26,462 bases of DNA from Thoreauomyces humboldtii. Its lineage: Eukaryota > Chytridiomycota > Chytridiomycetes > Spizellomycetales > Powellomycetaceae. This document shows positions 20,901 to 26,462 of this stretch, in pieces (the first letter of the stretch is position 1; each line of letters begins with the position of its first letter). The notes under the pieces were generated by a model. It had not been told where the DNA came from. It worked only from the letters and a program-made list of their open reading frames with translations, and searched no databases. A program made the position numbers and the translations under genes. The stretch spans positions 1 through 26,462 of the forward strand of contig JADGJA010000278.1 in assembly GCA_027596035.1 (NCBI GenBank). The letters run 5' to 3'.

Positions 20901-23900
20901 CACGTTGCGGGCGGCATTCTGAAGGACCCACGTCAAATCGACTGGTTTTATACTCTCGTTGGGCAGCACCTGCCTCATATCAACCCATGCGCAACCTCCT
21001 GGATTGAAGACTTCAGATGTGCTTTGAAAAAGCAACTTTGGGATCGTCAGTTCTTATTTCGGAGCGGTCTTGAAGACGAAGCACCACTGTCGCTGATAGC
21101 GCCAGCCGATGCTCGGCTCTTAAGCGATCGGCATCCTCCCAACCTGATCCGAGCTCTCGCGTTCCTGATGCGAGATAAAGGAGATATGCCGCTTCTAGCA
21201 GCTCCGCCTGCACTAGTGCGAAACGCTCCGCACACGGTCACAGCAGACTATATTCATAAAGTCTGGGACGGTGATGTGCACTGGTTAGACCGGTTCATCC
21301 CAGGAGGCGAAACGAGCTACGATCGAAGAAGGCGGCCAGTTCAAGAGGAGGTTTTGCTTAACGTTTTGCAATACTTGAGCGCAGAGCGTAACGATCTTCG
21401 AGGACTTGCGCTTCTGACACTTTGCAGTGGGAAATTTGCGATCGTCCAAAGTAAAGACTTCGCTGCGACGGTTTACCTTGGCGCTCTGCATCCGACCAAT
21501 CCAGACCCCTCGCAAATTGCATTCGATCCCGTCTTCACTGTGATTCGAGAAGTCTGTCCGGCATTCTTTTCCCGCGTCTTGCTGCCGGCAAACCGCGAAC
21601 TGTTCACGGAGTACGATAATCTACTAGCCTCCAACATGTACAATATTAAGCGCTTGACGGCCCTTACTCTCGCCGAGACACTGCGCGTAGAGTTTACTCC
21701 GTGCTTGGCATCCGCACTTTCTATTTGGCGGTGTTTACGTGAGTCTTGTTTTGTGTCATGAGACTATCCGACAAGAGATCTAATTGCTGATGTCGCTTGC
21801 AGGGGAAACCAAAGCTGACCTCGAGCCATTCTTTGGGCTCAAGCTCATCCCTCTCGTTGATGGGACCTTCGGAGCTCTTGACAAAACCCAGAAATTCCTC
21901 TCAACCTCAAAAAACGACGAGAGGTGGGTTGAAGTTCTCAGCAAGCTCGGGGTTAATTCTATCGCAGATTCGAAGATCTGTCAAGAAATTGCCAAGCATC
22001 CGTTGGGGCACGAGATCCTCGACAATCCTTGTGATCCCAATTTTATCGATGCCATAATTTCTTCAAGGTCTCGGAATTGGGCCGCTCTTGAGCCAAAGGA
22101 TACAAACCTTATTAGAGACTGGGTAAACGGGACTATTATGTCTGCGAAACGCCAAGTCGCCGTTGAGTGGTACCCAATCTGGAGGATTCATGGATCAGAC
22201 AATTGCTACGCGGCCAAAGACTTGCACCACATGGCTTACCCATATTGGCCGGCCGATTCGGGATACAAGTTTGCGGACAACGCTGCCAATGGACACGGCA
22301 TGAACGTAAGTTTCAAGAACGAAAAGTTCTGGCCCCTCATCATATTAAACGCAATCTTGAACAGTCTCTGGTGAAGAGAGCGTTGAATCTTGATCAGTAT
22401 CTGCGACAACACATCTTACACAACATGCCCATCGGTCAATCCATCCCGCCTGTCTGGGGAACTCAATTCCAAGCCGTCATAGAATCCCTGATGCGCAACT
22501 CGTCAGATTTGAGTTGGCGAGTGATGCGAGACCGCGTAGGCTATCCGACAGCCAAAGGCGACTGGGTCTTGCAAGTAGCACCACAGCTCTTCTTGAAAAG
22601 CGTACCCTTGTTTGCCACAGTCTTTCGAGAAGACATGGACAGGTTCCCGGCAGACTGGGTTGTCAATGAGAAAGCAATTCCGACTTTGCGTAACCTCGGC
22701 TTTAGGACGGAAGTCAACGCCGATTCCTTCATGCTGTGCGCACAGCATCTAGACTCGCGAGTTAGGCTTGTGGGTACGTGTGGAGGTCCCACTCGTGAGG
22801 ACCTTAGCCCAAGCGCAGAAGCAGTGGTTGAATATCTATCCAGCCGTCACCAAGAACTGGGCTTGTCTCAACAACAATGGGCAACGATTGAATCACTGTG
22901 GATTGTCCCAACAACGGAGTTGAAGAGTTTCCCTCATACTTGCTGGACGCAGCCGTTCCCAGCTTTCACCTCTTTAAGCAACTGTCATGCGAACAATAAC
23001 GTTGACATCATGTGGACTTCCGTTCCAGTCATGAGTGACAGGGTCGCTCGCTACTTATCTCAGAGCTTTTGGACTACAGCCGGTGAAAGGTCCAATGTAC
23101 GCGAAATGCCCACGACCGCTGAAGTACTGAGTCATCTCGTCACTATTCATGAGAACCTCGCAACAGAAAGCGACTGGGGACACTACTCTGTCGCACAACA
23201 AGATGTTCTTCTTGAAGTCGTTTGGAAGATTTATCAGTCCTTGGAGAAAGCCATCGTCGAGGGTTCCGCAATTGAAGCCATTGTCGTAGAGAAGCTCCAG
23301 CCGCTTCCAGCTGTGCTTTTGAAGGGGCGCCCCCCGAAGTGGGTTCCGGCAAGCTATATCAACTTCGGCTTGGACACGGATCTGGACCTCGATATCTTGG
23401 CTTTGCCCGAGGACTTGGAGCATCTCAAAATCATGGCTTTTCTGAGGTTGCTAGGCGCGAAAGAGCAGTAAGCCAGCAGGAACACGCAAGTAAATATGAG
23501 AAATCATACTGATACTCTTCTAGGTACTGTAACGACGACATCAAAATTCCAGAGGCTCCTCATGCCGAGACGAACTTGGGCGCAGCCTTTTGGGATTATA
23601 GGCGCTCAAATAGTGAGCTCATTCCAATCAACTACACCCTGCGGGTATGAAACTCCGTTGTATGACGCAACGCTCGATTGGCTAACGTATGTCTGTCTGA
23701 CCTCCCAGGCCTCCCAAGCGAACGTATCCCCTGTGGACATCTCTCTTCATCGAGAAGTCCTTTTCATCAACGGTCCAGAGGATTTCCGCAACGCGTAAGG
23801 ACATGTGGTGAGTCTCAATCCATCAAAGCAAACTGATCCGCTCCCTATTCAGCTATAAGATGGGCGGAATTGAGAAGCAAGATGGCGTTCACTCGCTCCT

Positions 23901-24524
23901 CGGTTTTGAACACGTCGTGATCCTAACCTTTGTGCGATACCTTTATCTCGCCGACGTGCGCATCTCCGACGACCCGGCGTATATCGACGGCCTCGTAAAA
24001 GTCCCGACAGCTCCATCAAACCCCGACAGGATGTGCGAAATCGTGCTCCAGCTGATCCGATTCGGAGACCAAATTCGAATAAACGATACCATGCTCTTTG
24101 CGTCGTGCGAAAAGTAAGCTCAAATGCTAATCAACCCCTTCTGCACTACTGCATGCCAATGAAACCCTTCATTCTGCATCTTTTCAGGTACATGATCTCG
24201 AAGGTGGACTACAGCAACGTTGCAGAAATCTGGCAGGTATGTAACTACACCGGAGAAAGCTTCATGAGAACGTGACTCACATGCCCTGATTACAGCATGC
24301 CAAGATGTATCACGCAGAACAGCTTCTCAAATGGACCGCAAGCTTTATCAGCCACAGTTGGGAAGGTATGGGTGATTGACATCCGGCGAGGAAATGGCGT
24401 CTCATCTTCTAACGATCTTTCCACGTGCGTAGCGGTTGAGACATACCTCACGAAGGAAGGGAAACCTGAGATACTCGAAGACATTGGGCATTTGGCTCCA
24501 GCAGCTTACATCTCTACTGCGTAA
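14933..24524 (+). CDS. Giant sacsin-like HSP90-ATPase/BTB protein, frame interrupted
   Basis: Related to sacsin, a large chaperone-like protein with repeated HSP90-type ATPase modules. Exons: 14933-14971, 15029-15220, 15296-15409, 15476-15561, 15618-18004, 18060-19280, 19343-19410, 19471-19587, 19643-19735, 19797-20145, 20207-20687, 20745-21738, 21803-22305, 22365-23467, 23524-23644, 23709-23794, 23853-24113, 24188-24236, 24296-24365, 24433-24524. Phases agree at all these junctions; introns are 55-75 nt. The order is ATPase module 1, its partner region (PMHMNGYFSVNESRDAL), ATPase module 2, its partner region (LFLNGSFALDSSRKHLW), a long linker, then BTB. No ubiquitin-like, J or HEPN domain is seen. 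Within exons 5 and 6 the frame breaks three times: a 412-bp duplication, a TAG at 18846, and a +1 shift near 19233. Whether it makes full-length protein is unclear. DNAAF3 is its divergent neighbour. Confidence 0.85.
15029..15561 (+). other. First sacsin-type HSP90 ATPase (GHKL) module
   Basis: Spread over exons 2-4. KYPDGVPPLLELLQNADDAG holds the N-box (Glu, Asn and Asp for Mg-ATP). GPALLCGNDK and TEDDLRSMTTIARS follow, then the Gly-rich lid start GKFGIGFNAVYH. ECPSFITGTTLCIRDPHER matches the conserved sacsin stretch after it. All catalytic-type residues look intact. Confidence 0.9.
16890..17302 (+). repeat. 412-bp tandem duplication, copy 1
   Basis: This block is repeated directly as 17302-17714, with 412-base spacing and no mismatch by eye over the whole unit. 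It lies inside exon 5 of the sacsin-like gene. 412 is not a multiple of three, so reading from copy 1 into copy 2 shifts the frame and reaches a stop at 17437-17439. Confidence 0.95.
17302..17714 (+). repeat. 412-bp tandem duplication, copy 2
   Basis: Second identical copy. The sequence after it (17715 on, LRLWQRAETLSSKPRY) continues in the correct frame only from this copy. With a single copy the exon would read through uninterrupted from 15618 to 18004. Confidence 0.95.
18783..18848 (+). other. 66-nt GTAAGC...TAG segment: exitron-like intron or exonic stop
   Basis: Inside exon 6 of the sacsin-like gene. It starts with a canonical donor (GTAAGC), ends in TAG, and its length is a multiple of three. 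Read as coding it gives WPLHQVLWELPDGLDLKP, which resembles the sacsin pattern before LPxE, and then TAG at 18846-18848. Spliced out, it joins KEG directly to IDLPSEY in frame and removes the stop. The sequence alone does not decide. Confidence 0.6.
19234..20145 (+). other. Second sacsin-type HSP90 ATPase (GHKL) module
   Basis: Begins with the hallmark GESFGQNESRTTR and runs over five exons. PMEMIANADDCGTAKEVVF carries the N-box. TLWVYNDGIFSEKDFEGL, NLGFGSK and RIGRFGLG follow. The motif usually read as FNSVYHITD is ASSVYAITDIPSLVS here, so the Phe-Asn pair and the His of the lid region are replaced. Entry into this frame from the preceding exon needs a +1 correction near 19233 or a 34-nt intron (19213-19246). 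Confidence 0.85.
23524..24365 (+). other. C-terminal BTB/POZ domain of the sacsin-like protein
   Basis: Exons 15-19. FWDYRRSNSELIPIN leads into VSPVDISLHREVLFINGPEDF, matching the BTB core where the His-Arg and Val-Leu precede the helix with the FR pair. LTFVRYLYLADV is the next conserved helix, and the C-terminal part is typical: LQLIRFGDQIRIND, LFASCEKYMISKV, NVAEIWQHAKMYHAEQLLKW. BTB proteins often dimerise and recruit cullin-3 ligases; that role here is inferred. Confidence 0.8.
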
Positions 24525-24938
24525 GGGTTTCGTAACGTCATGGCAGTACATCATTCTGCTTCCGCGTAAACGTGATGAAGCGTGAACGTGTTAAAGCGTA
24601 GTCGCAATACGTACACGATATGCTAGATGCACCTGGTCAATGCAGCCATCCTCGACTTGAATTTCACATAGCCCTCATCGCTTGAGTCTCTCTTTTAGTC
24701 CCTGTGCAGCCTTTGAGACTTCCCTGGTGAAGAATGGGAAGGTTGCAACAGGAAGGAATGGATGGACAGGCGAGCCCCCGCAGCTTCCCGCGCTAACATA
24801 TCGTCACGGTTTCCTCGGAGTATAGTGTGCGAGAGTAGGAGCATTCTCTTCACGCGTATTACAAGATGAATCCGCCTTCTGCTAGATGTATCTGGTGTTG
24901 GATGAGGCGTACACTAGCTAGTACCATGTAGATCCCTT
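24525..24938. other. Convergent 3' intergenic region
   Basis: 414 bases between the stop codons of the sacsin-like gene (+) and the solenoid gene (-). No ORF or RNA gene was seen. Around 24568-24600 there is a small degenerate repeat of CGTGAWG/AAGCGT words. Otherwise it appears to be two 3' UTRs. Confidence 0.55.
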
Positions 24939-26462
24939 TCAGTCTCCGAGTATTTCCAAGGCCAATTTCAGCATATCTCTGGGCCAGACCTCTGATGTCG
25001 GCTCTGCATGGGGGCGAACTGCTCGCAGAAACGCCCCGATGATCAGAGCGGCGGTTTTGCGTTGTTCGTTCTCGAGCAAAGATGGCCCGAAATTTTGCGA
25101 CATTGGTGGGAGCTTCAGACGGTCACGCGGTACCTTGGCTATGACCAGCCGTGCCAAGAAGGTGGCAGCCGCCCTTCGGAAGGTGGAAGAAGGCGATACA
25201 GGCTCCCCATCGCCTCCGCCAAAGGCAGTCATCTTCAATCGGTTGGTGAAGGAGAGCACGAGTGGTGAAAGAAGGAGCGTTTCGAATAGGGGAGGTGCAG
25301 TCAAGGCTTGGAGCGCTGCTAGCCTCGAAGCTGGACATCCGAGGTATGTGGTGCGTATCAGTTCGGTGAGAACCCAAGTCCAGTCGCGATGTGGATCCCA
25401 CGCTTGAACGAATCTAGGATTCCCTAGCAGTTTCGGCAAGGTGTGAGCTGCAGCATGGGCGGCAAACTCCTGCTGCCTCGAAAGAGGTTCAGTTGTCATA
25501 GCTTTGGGTTTCGGATGGAGCAGAGCAGTGATGGTTCTCAGCGTCAATTGGATCCAGGGTACTGTAGTTTCATCAACTGCGAAAGTCGCGGTGGGGAGAA
25601 GTTCAAGAACTGCGCACATCCTTAGGACATCACAAACTGATGATCTGGAGAAAGAGTGGCGTTGAGAAAGGAAGAGAGCAGAGGACCTGTCCTGAAGACT
25701 TCTCACATGTCATCTACTATTTTCGCATGGGCAGATTCCGCTTCAAGCATTGCCATCAGTTGCGCCAATATCTCCGCTGGGGGATGCACACGTGTGATAA
25801 ACAATGGCAGCAAAGCAAAGCAGAGGCCCTCTCCCTCGTCCCTCACAGCGCTCTCCCTGTTCAAGCGCTTCAACAAGACGCGCGAGACCACCTGTGCTTC
25901 ACGGTCATCGATCGGACGCAGGTAAGGCAACGAAGCTATGGCTCGGATGTGGGCAACCATATTGACGGGAGCGACGTGATTACGCAACGTTGAGCTTTCC
26001 AAGGCTGCCAGCAGCGTCGGGATGGACGGCCTGACCGCAGCGATCTCCTTACGTAGCTCTGCAAGGTGTTCCACGACGGCATCGTCGAGAATGCGGGATC
26101 CGTACTCGGCCAAGAAAGCACTGGTGACATTGGAAAGGTGCAGCGAGACGTCTGCCACGTCCGTCCCCAGCATTATGGCTGTGTTTTTGAGACAGTGAGT
26201 ATCTTCGGTTGCTAGGCCCACCGTTGAATGATCGGCAGAGCTACATAGGTGGAGCGCTGCCAAGCCACGTCGGGACTTGTTCCCCCTGCGTCCTCAACTC
26301 CACATTCAGCGTCCATAGCACCCCATTGAGCGAAACCTCCCACCATCCCCTATCGGCCTATCGCAAAGGGCGAGCGAGCTGACAACAATAAGACTTCTTT
26401 ACCACCGCTCCAGAGCTCAAGGCGCTGCGTCACGGACTCCAAAGTACAGTTAAAAACGGTGC
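24939..26462 (-). CDS. Alpha-solenoid (HEAT/ARM-like) protein, 5' part unresolved
   Basis: Family not recognised. The secure part is an exon from about 26285 to 25707 and a last exon 25644-24939, joined in phase 2 across a 62-nt intron (GTGAGA...CTCCAG). It is a succession of amphipathic helix pairs rich in Leu/Ala: GLAALHLCSSADH, VEHLAELRKEI, IPTLLAALESS, VVSRVLLKRLNRES, LFETLLLSPLVLSF, FRRAAATFLARLVI, ending LKLALEILGD. That pattern suggests HEAT or ARM repeats. Upstream, 26462-26403 encodes VTQRLELWSGG-type sequence in one open frame and can be joined in phase 1 to 26292 by a 110-nt intron with a weak acceptor, so the gene probably starts outside the window. No membrane helix or signal peptide. 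Convergent with the sacsin-like gene. Role unknown. Confidence 0.65.

Noticed and set aside
24568..24600. Short repeats as a CRISPR-like or regulatory array
   Set aside because: The words are only 6-8 bases, degenerate, without spacer regularity, and in a eukaryotic 3' intergenic region.

Overview
This is nuclear DNA from a fungus. Every supported gene except the J-protein, the small ORF and the one visible desaturase exon needs at least one intron. Nearly all introns are 55-100 nt, with GTRNGN-type donors, CTGAC/CTAAC-like branch sites close to the acceptor, and genes packed on both strands. A full-length homologue of the axonemal dynein assembly factor DNAAF3 suggests a fungus with flagellated zoospores (chytrid grade) rather than a member of Dikarya. 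All exon models were built by hand from frame, splice signals and family motifs.

Layout. 1-344: one exon of an acyl-CoA delta-9 desaturase (-), running into a poly-C window edge. 345-1195: non-coding divergent promoter region with an (AG)n tract. 1196-2594: UDP-glycosyltransferase (+). 2641-3723: acidic, low-complexity protein (-). 3916-4767: membrane-anchored J-protein (+). 5480-7056: PGAP4/TMEM246-type GPI glycan glycosyltransferase (+). 7097-7279: doubtful small ORF (-). 7391-8157: coiled-coil, probably nuclear protein (-). 8354-9319: mitochondrial carrier (+). 9539-10965: flavin-reductase-like protein with a mitochondrial-type presequence (-). 11165-12742: protein phosphatase methylesterase PPE1/PPME1 (+, nine exons). 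12822-14557: DNAAF3 homologue (-). 14933-24524: giant sacsin-like protein with two HSP90-type ATPase modules and a C-terminal BTB domain (+, about 20 exons). 24939 to the window end: alpha-solenoid (HEAT/ARM-like) protein (-).

The most notable region is 12.8-24.5 kb. DNAAF3 and the sacsin/BTB gene are divergent around a 375-bp spacer. The sacsin-like gene swaps the animal J-domain/HEPN tail for a BTB domain, which suggests a chaperone-like ATPase tied to ubiquitin ligase recruitment. Its frame is interrupted three times: a perfect 412-bp tandem duplication, an in-frame TAG at the 3' edge of a GTAAGC...TAG segment (exitron or nonsense mutation), and a +1 shift just before the second ATPase module. 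It is therefore a decaying gene, an unusually spliced gene, or a local assembly problem.

The other genes are housekeeping or secondary metabolism: lipid desaturation, glycosylation, GPI-glycan trimming, mitochondrial transport and PP2A methylation control. They form no evident pathway cluster.
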